Positions 1-11,078 are shown, counted from the first letter of the stretch. The stretch: 64,000 nt of DNA from Tragulus kanchil (GCA_022376925.1 JAIOJX010000001.1:2947501-3011500), one strand, 5' to 3'. Numbers and translations: made by a program. The notes: generated from the sequence alone by a model not told the origin.

Positions 1-102
1 TCTTTTTGGGATGGAAGTTGTATTTCAATGTGTGTTTTTACTATCAAAGATAATTATTTTCCTTTCCCTTCACTTTTCCTTTTTGACTTTTCTCTGCCTT
101 AG
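1..102 (+). other. GABRA3: GABRA3 intron 6, 3' end with splice acceptor
   Basis: This pyrimidine-rich stretch ends in the acceptor AG at 101-102, directly before the first exon of the window. Positions 55-100 are dominated by C and T, as expected for a polypyrimidine tract. The rest of the intron lies outside the window. Confidence 0.9.
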
Positions 103-246
103 ATGCCTATACAACAGCTGAAGTTGTTTATTCTTGGACTCTTGGGAAGAACAAATCTGTGGAAGTGGCACAGGATGGCTCTCGACTGAATCAATATGAC
201 CTGCTGGGCCATGTTGTTGGGACAGAAATAATCCGGTCTAGTACAG
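103..246 (+). CDS. GABRA3: GABA-A receptor alpha-3 subunit, coding exon 7 (144 nt)
   Basis: The exon encodes the end of the extracellular ligand-binding domain of the alpha-3 subunit of the GABA-gated chloride channel. The translation starts within an Asp codon split across the intron, reads [18 protein letters not shown], and ends IIRSST plus the first base of a Gly codon. The segment leads into loop C, which completes in the next exon and contributes to the benzodiazepine-site face of alpha subunits. The residues [12 protein letters not shown] and [12 protein letters not shown] are typical of alpha-3, not alpha-1, -2 or -5. The boundaries are an AG acceptor at 101-102 and a GT donor at 247-248. 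The length of 144 nt is usual for this exon in GABRA genes. Exon number 7 assumes the ten-exon human gene structure. No damage is seen. Confidence 0.96.
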
Positions 247-339
247 GTATTTATTTATTTTATTTAACAAATCTTTTGTAACCTGTAGCACATATCCATC
301 ACTGTTGTGAGTGCTTATGATAACTTATGACAAAACAGT

Positions 340-490
340 CTTGTGATGTAGGAACTATTATTTTAAGGATACTGAAGCACATAAATATTTAGTAATTTGT
401 CCTAGGTAACAGTTATGTAATATCAGAGCTGAGAGCTGAATCCAGCAGATGGACTTCCAAGACCATGCTTTTGACTGTGATGCCCTGCTG
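340..490. repeat. MIR-like ancient SINE
   Basis: The stretch has the usual MIR core pattern: a lowered count of bases around an element reading as aligned 'remaining tissue-wide' SINE with 'cctaggtaacagttatgtaa' followed by an 'agagctgagagctgaatcca' block. It is strongly diverged. The assignment is by recognition only. Confidence 0.55.
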
Positions 491-1195
491 TCTCTTGGTG
501 AACTAGAAGGTTCAGGTCATTGAGACTGGACTATGATAGAAGAGAAAGCAAAGGGAAGCCACAATGGTAGGAGAGCTAAACTATGATCCTAAAGATTTCA
601 TGAAACTATTTCCTTAACTCTGCCAGTACAGAGGTGGCAGGGTAATAACCGCAGGAGAGGCCAGAACATAGCCAGGAGGTCCAGGAGTGAGACATGGGAT
701 TGTTTTCTTAAGTGAATCTCCCATTTCAAAAACAAGTATGTCTGGAATGTTGCCAGGTCCTCTCAATGGCTCTTCCTTGGATATTGATAAATGGAACTCA
801 GAGACTTGTTCTGTAGCCTTAAGTCCTGTCTGTTTAGAAATGTGTCAGTTTTAGGGGCCTTAGGAAGGAGGCACCCTGAATCTCAACTAACTTTAGAGTA
901 TTTGGCAAAATGGAATATATCTTAGGAGCTCACATATCTTACAGTACTTTTTGTATGAAAGGGTGGGAACTTTCAACATTTGTCTCCATGGAAGATCTCT
1001 GAATCCACAGTTATAAACAAAGTAGGATACTCTTGTCCTTCTTTTTTCATTAGCTGGACACTGCTGTCCCATCTCCTTATAGTGTTGCAGGATGTCTGTG
1101 CTCTGTTCTCCCGCTATCCTCAGACTAGGGGAGAGCAACTTAAAAAAAAAAAAAAAAAGCATCATTTGAAATGAAATGAATTAAAGGACAACAGG

Positions 1196-1412
1196 GGGGC
1201 TTCCCAGGTGACTCAGTGGGTAAAGAATCTGCCTGCAGTGCAGGAGACACTGGTTCGATTTCTGGGTCAGGAAGATCCACTAGAGGAGGGCATGGCAACC
1301 CCACTCCAGTATTCTTGCCTGGAGAATCCCATGGATGGATGATCCGGGTGGACTACAGTCCACAGGGTCACAGAGTTGGACATGACTGAAGTGACTGAGC
1401 ACGTACACAGAC
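1196..1412 (+). mobile_element. Bov-tA SINE with 13-bp target-site duplication
   Basis: The element starts with the tRNA-derived head gcttcccaggtgactcagtg and carries the box-B-like ggttcgatttctgggtc and the ruminant tail ending cagagttggacatgactgaa. It is flanked by perfect copies of aaaggacaacagg at 1183-1195 and 1413-1425. It lies in sense orientation in intron 7. Confidence 0.9.
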
Positions 1413-1919
1413 AAAGGACAACAGGATTTAGAGATGCAGAATTTGGTGTGGGAAAACGCTATTCTTGAGAATGGCAGTACTGAGGCTCAAAGGGCCAGAG
1501 GTTTGTGAGAACATGACCTCTTAGAGAAGGTCAAGGTTCTGTAAGGGTGGGAGGGAAGTCCTCGCCTGACCAGTTCAGCTCTTCCCAAGCAGAGGGAGGG
1601 AAGAGGACCTTCACTGCCTATGTGTGCAAAATGTACTTTCACTGTCCTGCTGTGACCCTTTCATTTTGGAGCAGATGCTACCTCCTTCTCTGGGGTGCTC
1701 CTGCTGCTGCAACCAACCTGCCCCCTGAGATCAGATGTCCCACCCCTTCCCACCACAGCCTGTGGGCAAAGAGTACCCAGATTCCTGATGAAAGCCCTGC
1801 ACGTCCCAGCACAGTAAGGCAGACCCCTAAAGACCAAAGGCATCCCAGGCACCCCAGAGGTCCACCCAGCAGAATGGAGAGAATTTCTGGGACTACAGCA
1901 TCTCTTTATTCTCCTGACG

Positions 1920-2154
1920 TTTTATTTTTCATTGATTTTTATTCTTTGGCCTGTGTGGGCCTCCCATCACAATGGCCTCTCTCATTGCAGAGTACCAGCT
2001 CTGGGTGCATGCGCTCCAGAGCACTGGCTTGTAATTGGACACACCAGCCCAGCCGCTCCAGAGCACATGGGATCTTCCCGGGCCAGGGATCAAACCGGTG
2101 CCCCTTGCACTGCAGGGCGGACTCTTTACCCACTGGACCACCAGGGAAGCCCCG
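1920..2154 (-). mobile_element. CHR-2-type tRNA-derived SINE
   Basis: On the minus strand the element reads gggcttccctggtggtccag, followed by ggtttgatccctggcccggg and a body ending gcccacacaggccaaagaat. This is the cetartiodactyl CHR-2 pattern, and other copies lie at 28159, 32670 and 45782. Open frames across it (for example 1547-2212) are chance readings through the SINE. Confidence 0.85.
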
Positions 2155-2275
2155 ATACCAGCTTTTGAGACCCATCTTTAGCCATCCAGGCATCCCCATT
2201 TTATTTTGTTAAATCACTGTTTGTTTAGCCTTTATCACACAGGCAATACATATTCATGATATATAAAAGTTAGAA

Positions 2276-3376
2276 ATATCAGAGAAGCAAAAAATCTAAA
2301 TTAAAATATTATTTAATTTCACCGTCTAGACAAAAACTTTTTAGAAGACTGTAGTGCATTAACTGATTATTATACATTTTGGTGTGTAACATTAAAGAAG
2401 ATTCTCTTTGCAGTTTTCATCATAAATATATATTTATATACTGTCTGATAAGCTGTTTTTTGTGTAATCTTATATTGTAGGCTTGTTTTCTTGTCACTAA
2501 GTCAAGTAAAATGTACACACAAGCTAGTAATGTATTTTTATTTGAGATAATTAACATATTAGTCTCATGTACAGCATAATGATTCAATATTTGTCTATGT
2601 TGTGAAATGATCACCTCGGTAGGTCTAGTTAATAGCTGTCACCATACATAGTTACAGAATTTTTTCTTGTGCTGAGAACTTTTAAGATCTACTCTCAATA
2701 ACTTTCAAATATGCAATATAGTAGTACTAATTATAGTCTCCATAATGTACATAACATCCTAAGGACTTATTTATTTTATAAGTGTAAGTTTGTACCTTCT
2801 GACTGCCTTTATTCATTTCACCAAACACTTACCCTTGGTTTCTGGCAACCACTAATCTAATCTCTGTATCTACAAGCTTGATTTTTTTGGTGGGTTTTGT
2901 TTTGTTTTTTTGGATTCCATATATAAGTGAGATACAATATTTGTCTTTCTCTGACTCATCTCGCTTAGCCTAATGTCCCCTGGGTCATTGCATTTAGTCT
3001 CAAGTGGCAAAAATTTCCTTGTTTTATAGCTAAATAATACTCCATTATATCTCTCTATATAATACATCTTATTTGTCCATTCATCCATGGATGAACACTT
3101 GCATTGCTTCCATGTCTTGGCTATTTTAAGTAATGATGCAATGAAGATGGTGGTGTATATGTCTTTTTAAGTTAGTGTTCTCATTTTCTTCAGATAAATA
3201 AATAAGTGAAATTTCTGGATAATATGGTAACTCCACTGTTAATTTTTTGAGGAAACTAGATACTGTTTTCTGTAATGGCTGCACCAATTTACATTCCCAC
3301 CAAGAGTTCATGAGGGTTTCCATCTCTACATATTCTCACCAACATTTGATTTTTGTTATTGATTTTAAGTAGTTAG
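2276..3376 (-). mobile_element. Old L1 fragment, copy A of duplication 1
   Basis: Read on the minus strand this resembles the ORF2 end and 3' region of a mammalian L1; on the + strand it shows the familiar ctccattatat, tttgtccattcatccat and acattcccaccaagagtt stretches. The whole 1101-bp block is repeated immediately downstream at 3377-4476. The only difference seen is six versus five A in the run near 2290. Confidence 0.75.
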
Positions 3377-4476
3377 ATATCAGAGAAGCAAAAATCTAAA
3401 TTAAAATATTATTTAATTTCACCGTCTAGACAAAAACTTTTTAGAAGACTGTAGTGCATTAACTGATTATTATACATTTTGGTGTGTAACATTAAAGAAG
3501 ATTCTCTTTGCAGTTTTCATCATAAATATATATTTATATACTGTCTGATAAGCTGTTTTTTGTGTAATCTTATATTGTAGGCTTGTTTTCTTGTCACTAA
3601 GTCAAGTAAAATGTACACACAAGCTAGTAATGTATTTTTATTTGAGATAATTAACATATTAGTCTCATGTACAGCATAATGATTCAATATTTGTCTATGT
3701 TGTGAAATGATCACCTCGGTAGGTCTAGTTAATAGCTGTCACCATACATAGTTACAGAATTTTTTCTTGTGCTGAGAACTTTTAAGATCTACTCTCAATA
3801 ACTTTCAAATATGCAATATAGTAGTACTAATTATAGTCTCCATAATGTACATAACATCCTAAGGACTTATTTATTTTATAAGTGTAAGTTTGTACCTTCT
3901 GACTGCCTTTATTCATTTCACCAAACACTTACCCTTGGTTTCTGGCAACCACTAATCTAATCTCTGTATCTACAAGCTTGATTTTTTTGGTGGGTTTTGT
4001 TTTGTTTTTTTGGATTCCATATATAAGTGAGATACAATATTTGTCTTTCTCTGACTCATCTCGCTTAGCCTAATGTCCCCTGGGTCATTGCATTTAGTCT
4101 CAAGTGGCAAAAATTTCCTTGTTTTATAGCTAAATAATACTCCATTATATCTCTCTATATAATACATCTTATTTGTCCATTCATCCATGGATGAACACTT
4201 GCATTGCTTCCATGTCTTGGCTATTTTAAGTAATGATGCAATGAAGATGGTGGTGTATATGTCTTTTTAAGTTAGTGTTCTCATTTTCTTCAGATAAATA
4301 AATAAGTGAAATTTCTGGATAATATGGTAACTCCACTGTTAATTTTTTGAGGAAACTAGATACTGTTTTCTGTAATGGCTGCACCAATTTACATTCCCAC
4401 CAAGAGTTCATGAGGGTTTCCATCTCTACATATTCTCACCAACATTTGATTTTTGTTATTGATTTTAAGTAGTTAG
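3377..4476 (-). repeat. Tandem copy B of duplication 1 (L1 fragment)
   Basis: This is a direct, head-to-tail repeat of 2276-3376. Both copies end agtagttag. After copy B the sequence continues into taataatattttaa, which appears only once. Identity by eye is complete except for one A in a homopolymer. The L1 identity of the duplicated block is secondary, because the same kind of duplication occurs elsewhere in unrelated sequence. Confidence 0.95.
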
Positions 4477-4924
4477 TAATAATATTTTAATAATTAGAAT
4501 GGGCATATATTAATTATTACCTGATTTAGTTGCTCTAAATTTAAAAAGAAAATTAAAGCACCATCCTCTGAGGCCATGGCTAGCAGTCTTGACAATGAAT
4601 GTCACCATCAGTAGGAATTGTAACATTTTCTTATGAAATTCAATAATATCTTCATCTTAATGGTTTCATATATATGGATCATAATTCATTTAACCAACTA
4701 CTGATAATTATTTTCTATTTTAATGCTATAAACAACACTGCAAAGACCTTTTTTCATATAGCTTTTTGTTCCTGCCTAGGATCAAAACAAAATAATGAGA
4801 TTGCTATGTCAGAAAGTAGACACATTTAAAAATTTTTAATACATATTGACAAATTCTAAAAGCTTAAACAATTCATGCTCTCGTTATCAGTGTGTGAGCC
4901 AATTTCTCTTCACTCTTGGCAATA

Positions 4925-5040
4925 CAGATGTTATGGATTGAGTTATGTCTCCCCAAAAGGTCTGACCCCCAGTACCTCAGAATATGACCTCAATTAATAA
5001 TAGGATTATTTCAGGTATTAGATTATAATCACAATTTAGT
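4925..5040 (+). repeat. MaLR-type LTR fragment
   Basis: The stretch gttatggattgagttatgtc followed by ccccaaaaggtctgaccccc resembles the start of a mammalian MaLR (MLT-like) LTR. It is short and diverged, and the family is assigned by recognition. Confidence 0.5.
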
Positions 5041-5044
5041 TGTG

Positions 5045-5400
5045 AAAACAGGATAGAGAGTACACCAGTAAAGAGGAGATTTAATATGTTAAAAATAATT
5101 TGTAAGATTCAATACTATGCAGGTATAAGAAAGAATGAGGAAGTTCTGTGGGACTATCTGCAGGATATACTATTGAGCAAAAAGAGCAATACAAAGCCAC
5201 AAAAGACTAAGGATATGCCTTGTTATAGGAATAGTATTTCCAGAATATACACAAGAAGCTATTAATTATAGTTAAAACAGGAAGGAGAGATGAAATGTTT
5301 TGAAGGAGGGAGAATTTTCGGTGTATATTATTTGATACCCTTTGGTTTAGAAATCATATAAATACTATAACTTCACATAATATATCATTTTCATGTGACT
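5045..5400 (+). repeat. Ancient L1 (L1M-type) 3' fragment
   Basis: The block with aagaatgaggaagttctgtg, ggatatactattgagcaaaa and acacaagaagctattaatta matches the pattern of the 3' UTR of old mammalian L1 elements. It has no coding potential. Confidence 0.55.
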
Positions 5401-5557
5401 ATAAATTATAGGTATTCCTTTATGAATATCCTCCTTTATGTGGAGTCCAACATATTGGTGTGAAGCTGGGCCAGAGAAAGACACACCGTCCTTGGATATT
5501 CTGTTTTGTATGAGTGCTTTTCTCTCTGAATGGTGTCAATCCTCAGCATAAAGTAAT

Positions 5558-5925
5558 TTTTTAAATAATTGTATTTATTTGCTTATTTATGGCTGCACTG
5601 GGTTTTCACTGCTTTGTGTGGGCTTTCTCTAGCTGTGGCAAGTGGTGGCTGCTTTTCATTGTGGTGTGTGGGCTTCTTGCTGCAGTGGCATCTCTTGTTG
5701 AGCACAGGCTCTAGGTGTGCAGGCTTCAGTAGTTGCAGCAGACAGGTCAGCAGTGGTGACTCACAGGCTCTAGAACACCAGCTCAGTGGTGGCACGCAGC
5801 TTAGTTGCTCCACAGCATGTGGAGTGTTCCTGGACCAGAGATAGAAACTGTGGGTCCAGAGATGGCCCCCTGCCTTGGCAGATGGGTTCTTATCCATAGC
5901 GTTACTAGGGAAATCCAGCATGCAT
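5558..5925 (-). mobile_element. CHR-1-type SINE
   Basis: On the + strand the element begins with an A/T-rich tail complement (tttttaaataattgtattta), continues ggctgcactgggttttcact, and ends at a degenerate tRNA-like head. It lies antisense to GABRA3. The flanks cagcataaagtaatt and cagcatgcattaatt look like a decayed target-site duplication. Similar elements lie at 10730 and 34380. Confidence 0.8.
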
Positions 5926-6254
5926 TAATTCTAAGCAGGGGACTCTTCGTTGCTCCAGATTCAAGCATGCATTAAATAAATAACTGAAATATCTCCAAAT
6001 CTCTGGCTAATTCTTCACAGCTACTCCCTGTTTAACCACTGATTGCATTTTGCCTTATTTGCAAGTTTTACATTAATTTCTAAGAGGAACATTTAAATGT
6101 ATGATCTTAGTTTTGCATCTTTCCTAGAAATTTGATCATTTGTTTGAAAAAACTTTTATTACTGTCATTGTGTATATTACTTATTTAGACATGGAACACA
6201 GGTAAGTGAAGGTAAATCGGAAAAATAAAAGCAGTGCAGCAGGTGTTTTGAACA

Positions 6255-6636
6255 ATCGATAGACACCATTTTGTGGGTGGAGCCCCAAAACACTGCCAGT
6301 GCTCAGCCAGAGAGGCAATTAACCCTTGAGGTCACCATTTTAGCACCATTTTACACCAAGGGGTGTGGTGTTTTGCAGGGCAGGAGTGCCAAAACCCTGC
6401 GACTGCTTAGCCACAGAGGCAATCAATCACTGTTATCCCCATTTTGGTGCAGTGAGGCAACAGATACCATGGGGCGTGGCTTTATTGCCTGGCTGGTTGC
6501 TCCTAGAAGAGGGTTCTGCTGGAGTTTCGCTGTTGGATTGACTCCACTCTGTGGAGGAGCCTATGTATGTACTCGGCTGCCAGAGCTAGGGGCTGGCTGT
6601 CAGAGGTTGGGCTCCCTTGCAGGTGCGATCAGACTG
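6255..6636 (+). repeat. Imperfect internal repeat block, possible LTR-derived
   Basis: Two diverged units about 110 bp apart share the series caccatttt, ccaaaac(a/c)ctgc, gct(c/t)agcca and agaggcaat (first near 6266-6325, second near 6340-6435). The block is GC-richer than its surroundings and contains a 136-codon open frame with no recognised domain. It may be a remnant of a retroviral LTR or leader, but this could not be confirmed. Confidence 0.4.
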
Positions 6637-7645
6637 CTCACTATACTTTTGATAAGGAGAAGTTGCTGGCAGGGGATCTAGTACCACCTCCAAGATTCAC
6701 GCATTTTGGGCTCTAAGTTATATTATTTCCCTTTATGCTAGCTGACCTGAAATGAACTGGCCTTGCAGTTCCCAGAGTGTTCCCCATGATGCATGGGAGA
6801 AGTGGGCCTTTAGGGGAATGCCCAGGAAAGCTGGGTATCTGCCTTGGGTTCTCATTTCCCTACTGGAGAAACCATAGATTCCGAGTACCCTCTAGGTGCT
6901 GCAACTGAGCTGGCCTGGGGGACTGAAGAAGGCAAGAAATTGATAGCATTTCTGTTATCCTTCTTATATGGTTTTTCTTGCTTTCCATGAGAGGGGTTGG
7001 GGGCGAAGGCATGCTGCTTCAGCTTTATTTCCTGGATCTAGAGTTTTCACAGATGAGTTCTTTTCCATGGTTAGCTGCTAAACTATATTTTTTGTGACAG
7101 AATACTAAAGCCAGGGCTGTCATATTCCACCACCTTGCTGATATTAAGGTGCTCTCTTTGCTTCTTTGGAAGAGAGAAAAAAAGATAGAAATTGAAGGAA
7201 AGAAGGATAGAAAAGGAGAGGTTAAAAATATATTCAGCTGTATATAATAATGGCTAATTTGATAAGCTTTCGAAAAGTCCACTTGCTTTCATTTCAGATC
7301 TACAGAATATAATTTATATAAAATATATAATGCATATTATTTATAGATATTAAATATTTTATATTATCAGATATAGGATTAATAGATAGGAAGAAATTTA
7401 GGGATATGAGGCTAACATGCGGAAGAAGGAAATTCCCCAAGCTAATCAAAGTCCAACTGTTGTTAAAAATAAATCTTCAGTGCTTCCCCGCTGAGAGAAA
7501 GAGTGAACAGAGGACAGGGAAAGAAAGCAATAGAAATGTATACAGATAGGAGAGAGGGAGAGAATAAGGAGAGAGTGGGATGGGTAGGGAACAAAGAAAT
7601 AAAATGATTGAAAAAGAGGCAGAGAGAAAGAAAATAAACTCCAAT
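6637..7645. repeat. Copy A of duplication 2
   Basis: This block of about 1.0 kb recurs at 7714-8720. Differences seen are gattcacgcatttt versus gattccccatttt, attccgagt versus attccagt, and one A-to-C change near 7181. It contains a purine-rich stretch and no recognised gene. Confidence 0.95.
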
Positions 7646-7713
7646 TACTCCGAAAAGTTTTTTTAAAAAAGCTAGAATGTGAATGCGGAGAAGTGGGCCT
7701 TTAGGGGACATGC
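7646..7713. other. Mosaic filler between copies of duplication 2
   Basis: These 68 bp are a patchwork. Positions 7669-7686 match 8810-8827 (aagctagaatgtgaatgc), which lies past the end of copy B. Positions from about 7686 match a piece of copy A near 6796 (ggagaagtgggcctttaggg). The first 23 bp match neither. Such scrambled order is common at misjoined read ends. Confidence 0.7.
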
Positions 7714-8720
7714 CTCACTATACTTTTGATAAGGAGAAGTTGCTGGCAGGGGATCTAGTACCACCTCCAAGATTCCCCATTTTGGGCTCTAAGTTATATT
7801 ATTTCCCTTTATGCTAGCTGACCTGAAATGAACTGGCCTTGCAGTTCCCAGAGTGTTCCCCATGATGCATGGGAGAAGTGGGCCTTTAGGGGAATGCCCA
7901 GGAAAGCTGGGTATCTGCCTTGGGTTCTCATTTCCCTACTGGAGAAACCATAGATTCCAGTACCCTCTAGGTGCTGCAACTGAGCTGGCCTGGGGGACTG
8001 AAGAAGGCAAGAAATTGATAGCATTTCTGTTATCCTTCTTATATGGTTTTTCTTGCTTTCCATGAGAGGGGTTGGGGGCGAAGGCATGCTGCTTCAGCTT
8101 TATTTCCTGGATCTAGAGTTTTCACAGATGAGTTCTTTTCCATGGTTAGCTGCTAAACTATATTTTTTGTGACAGAATACTAAAGCCAGGGCTGTCATAT
8201 TCCACCACCTTGCTGATATTAAGGTGCTCTCTTTGCTTCTTTGGAAGAGAGAAAACAAGATAGAAATTGAAGGAAAGAAGGATAGAAAAGGAGAGGTTAA
8301 AAATATATTCAGCTGTATATAATAATGGCTAATTTGATAAGCTTTCGAAAAGTCCACTTGCTTTCATTTCAGATCTACAGAATATAATTTATATAAAATA
8401 TATAATGCATATTATTTATAGATATTAAATATTTTATATTATCAGATATAGGATTAATAGATAGGAAGAAATTTAGGGATATGAGGCTAACATGCGGAAG
8501 AAGGAAATTCCCCAAGCTAATCAAAGTCCAACTGTTGTTAAAAATAAATCTTCAGTGCTTCCCCGCTGAGAGAAAGAGTGAACAGAGGACAGGGAAAGAA
8601 AGCAATAGAAATGTATACAGATAGGAGAGAGGGAGAGAATAAGGAGAGAGTGGGATGGGTAGGGAACAAAGAAATAAAATGATTGAAAAAGAGGCAGAGA
8701 GAAAGAAAATAAACTCCAAT
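7714..8720. repeat. Copy B of duplication 2
   Basis: This is a direct repeat of 6637-7645, with an offset of 1077 bp falling to 1075 after two single-base losses. Beyond it the sequence is single-copy, except that 8810-8827 is also present in the filler before copy B. Confidence 0.95.
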
Positions 8721-9039
8721 GTAATACTGAAGAAATTCTGTAATTTTGTATGAAAATTCTTTGCTAAGTTAAAAATAAGCCTTCTCATATTTTTCATGTT
8801 CACATAAACAAGCTAGAATGTGAATGCACACATAAGATAGATTGTATATTGAACTTTGGCTGACCAGATGGTGCCTCCTAGGCTTAGGTACAGGGAACTG
8901 GGTGAGGTAGGAAAGTGGGAAATTGCCTCATTTGGGAGACATGCTGAAGTAAAACAGGGGTGGAAAGACAGAGAGGTGAGAAATAAGAAATAAGAAGCCA
9001 AACAAGAAAGATAGTCAAATAATCAGATTACATGGACCT

Positions 9040-9560
9040 TTGGAGACTCTTTGGAGAAATTTGGCTTTTACTCTTTGAGAGATGGGAAACTATTGGAGAG
9101 TCTTAAGCAAAAGAGAGACTGAATCGGACTTACATTGTAATAGATTCATTTTGGCTGCTACTCTGAGAATACATTGAAGGGGACAAGTGCAGAAGCGAGG
9201 CAAGTTAGAAAGCTATTACAGTACTCTAAGAAAGAAATGAGGGTAGCTTAGTTCAGAGTGGTAATAGCAGAAGTGGTGAGAAGTGTTCAAATGATAAACA
9301 TTACTATATTTTGAAGGAAGAACTGCCCGTGCATCTGTATGTGTGTCTGCATTCGTGCATATGCACATGGACGCGTGCATGAAGGAAGGAGAAGGAGCCA
9401 TCAGTGAGCTGAAAGATTCTGAGGAATTTTGATCTGTGTTCATGAGAGCATTGACTGAGGTAGGAAGTCGACGGGAGGAGATTTTTTGGAGGGTGTAGGA
9501 AATTGAGAGAGGAAGAGTAAGATTTGGACATGTTAGATTAAGATACCTATTAGATCCCCA
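9040..9560 (+). repeat. Ancient interspersed repeat, family not assigned
   Basis: The text attttggctgctactctgag, aggcaagttagaaagctatt and tgttagattaagatacctat follows a pattern that recurs, diverged, near 57780-58520, 61620-62440 and 62810-63070. It is a known kind of old mammalian repeat, but I cannot name the family with confidence. Confidence 0.45.
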
Positions 9561-9581
9561 AGTCATGATGTCCAAGGGGTA

Positions 9582-9830
9582 ATGGAATATGTAGATGCAG
9601 AGTATTATAGGGAACCCTATATTTACCATATCAAGGTACCCCAAACTGAATGGCTTAAAACAACAAAAATGTATTGCCTCCTAGTTCTGGAGACTGAAAG
9701 TCTGAAACCAATGTGCTTGCTGGATTTGTTCCTTCTGGAGGTTCTAAAGGAGAATCCATTCTGTACATTTTTCTCAAAGCTTCTGATCCTTGCCGGCAGT
9801 CGTTGGCACTGCCTGGCTTGTGGATGCATA
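9582..9830. repeat. Possible old MER/MLT-type repeat
   Basis: The series tggcttaaaacaacaaaaat, ctagttctggagactgaaag and tctgaaaccaatgtgcttgc resembles a common mammalian medium-reiteration repeat. The family is not assigned. Confidence 0.45.
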
Positions 9831-9834
9831 TGTC

Positions 9835-10221
9835 TAATCTTGCTAATGATCCCAAGCTTGTTCTGCTCCCTCAATGACAGGCCAATAAACTGCGGGACAA
9901 GTTGTTGGAACAAGGAATTAGAACTGTGATCGGAAAGCTAGCATACTGAGAAGATGATAGACTAGCATCTCAAGAAAACCACCTTCCGTCAGTTTGAATT
10001 TGGGCTGCTTTTTTTACACAGAAGACGGGGAGGGGCCCACTGTGGCACCACGGCATGGCTGAGAAGGCCCACTAATGATCGCTGGCTGACCGTTGCTCAC
10101 TAAGAGTGGCTTGCGCGGGGGAGGAGCCGCTGTGGCGCTGACCAATAGCTGAGTGGGGCTGCTGTAGCTCGCCCCTGCCCAGCCCCTACTGCATCCCCCG
10201 CTGCCAGTGTGCATTCCACAG
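9835..10221 (-). repeat. Candidate 3' LTR of the endogenous retrovirus
   Basis: This stretch aligns in the same orientation with about 16810-17098. Shared pieces include caggccaat, aagttgttgga, ggaaagctagca, gagaagatg and agact(a)g, and both end in CACA. The two lie on either side of a minus-strand retroviral gag-pol remnant, so they are best read as its two LTRs. This one would be the 3' LTR. The outer ends are not well defined, and divergence between the two is high. Confidence 0.55.
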
Positions 10222-10448
10222 TCTTGTAGCAAAAGAGTCGACAGTCTTACTGGCCACTTCCCACCGAAAGGGGAGATAAGGGAGTGATCATGAAATGGAA
10301 TTGATCAGCTTTGGGTTGGGAATAGTCCTTAAAATTTTTGGTAAGCAATACAATTCTTTTTATCTACAGCTATTTGAATCTGATGAAATTCCGTCTACAA
10401 TGAAATTTTATTCTCAATACATACATTATTTTTTATGTTTCTTTGATT

Positions 10449-10507
10449 TCTTTTATAATTTTTTAAAATTTATTTTTATTTTACTTCTACAGAGTTTTGT
10501 TGTTTAC
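10449..10507 (-). repeat. L1 3'-tail fragment (left arm of an inverted pair)
   Basis: The text ending acagagttttgttgtttac is the antisense of a bovid L1 3' end. The reverse complement recurs at 11016-11078, on the other side of BovB sequence. Confidence 0.55.
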
Positions 10508-11015
10508 TGCTATTCATAAACCAGCATCATCCACAGGCATTCTTTGGCATTGTCTTTCTTTGGAATTGGAATGAAAACTGACCTTTTCCAGTCCTGTGGC
10601 CACTGCTGAGTTTTCCAAATTTGCTGGCATATTGAGTACAGCACTTTACCAGTATCATCTTTTAGGATTTGAAAGAGCTCAGCTGGAATTCCATCACCTT
10701 CACTAGCTATGTTCATAGTGATGCTTCTTTTTTTTTTTAAACCTTTATTTATTTATTTGTGACTATACTGGGTCTTCGTTGATGTGTGGGCTTAGTTACT
10801 CCGTGGTATGTGAGATCTTCCCAGATGAAGGACTGAACCTGTGTCTGCTGCATTGGCAGATTGGTTCTTATCCACTGAGCCATCAGGGAAGCCCAGTGAT
10901 GCTTCTTAAGCCCCACTTGACTTCACCCTCTAGAATATCTGGCTCTAGGTGAGTGACCACATCATCGCAGTTATCTGGCTCATTAAGATCTTTTTTGCTG
11001 GGATTATACATATCT
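10508..11015 (-). mobile_element. BovB (RTE) LINE fragment, reverse transcriptase region
   Basis: On the minus strand 10716-10510 reads DGIPAELFQILKDDTGKVL and then QQIWKTQQWPQDWKRSVF, the well-known BovB reverse transcriptase segment. After a CHR-1 insertion (10730-10894) the same minus-strand frame region continues with NPSKKDLNEPDNCDDVVTHL-like coding. It is a truncated pseudogene with no full ORF. BovB is the RTE element that supplies the mobilisation machinery for many ruminant SINEs. Confidence 0.85.
10730..10894 (-). mobile_element. Short CHR-1-type SINE with 13-bp target-site duplication
   Basis: The element lies inside the BovB fragment and is flanked by perfect agtgatgcttctt at 10717-10729 and 10895-10907. 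On the + strand it starts with a T-run and ends ccatcagggaagccc. It was inserted after the BovB fragment. Confidence 0.9.
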
Positions 11016-11078
11016 GTAAACAACAAAACTCTGTAAAAGTAAAAAGTAACATAAAAATAATTATAAAAAATTTATAAG
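11016..11078 (+). repeat. L1 3'-tail fragment (right arm of an inverted pair)
   Basis: gtaaacaacaaaactctgta and the A/T-rich continuation are the reverse complement of 10449-10507, with a few changes. This piece interrupts the BovB sequence. Confidence 0.55.

Noticed and set aside
1196..1412. tRNA-like box A and B sequences as real tRNA genes (here and in other SINEs)
   Set aside because: They are heads of SINEs with target-site duplications and cannot fold as a full cloverleaf.
1547..2212. 221-codon open frame on the + strand
   Set aside because: Its second half reads through a CHR-2 SINE and the first half has no domain or conservation signal. It is a chance frame.
2276..4476. Regularly spaced repeats as a CRISPR-like or satellite array
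   Set aside because: There are only two adjacent copies per site, of about 1.1 kb, in vertebrate DNA. There is no spacer structure or higher copy number.
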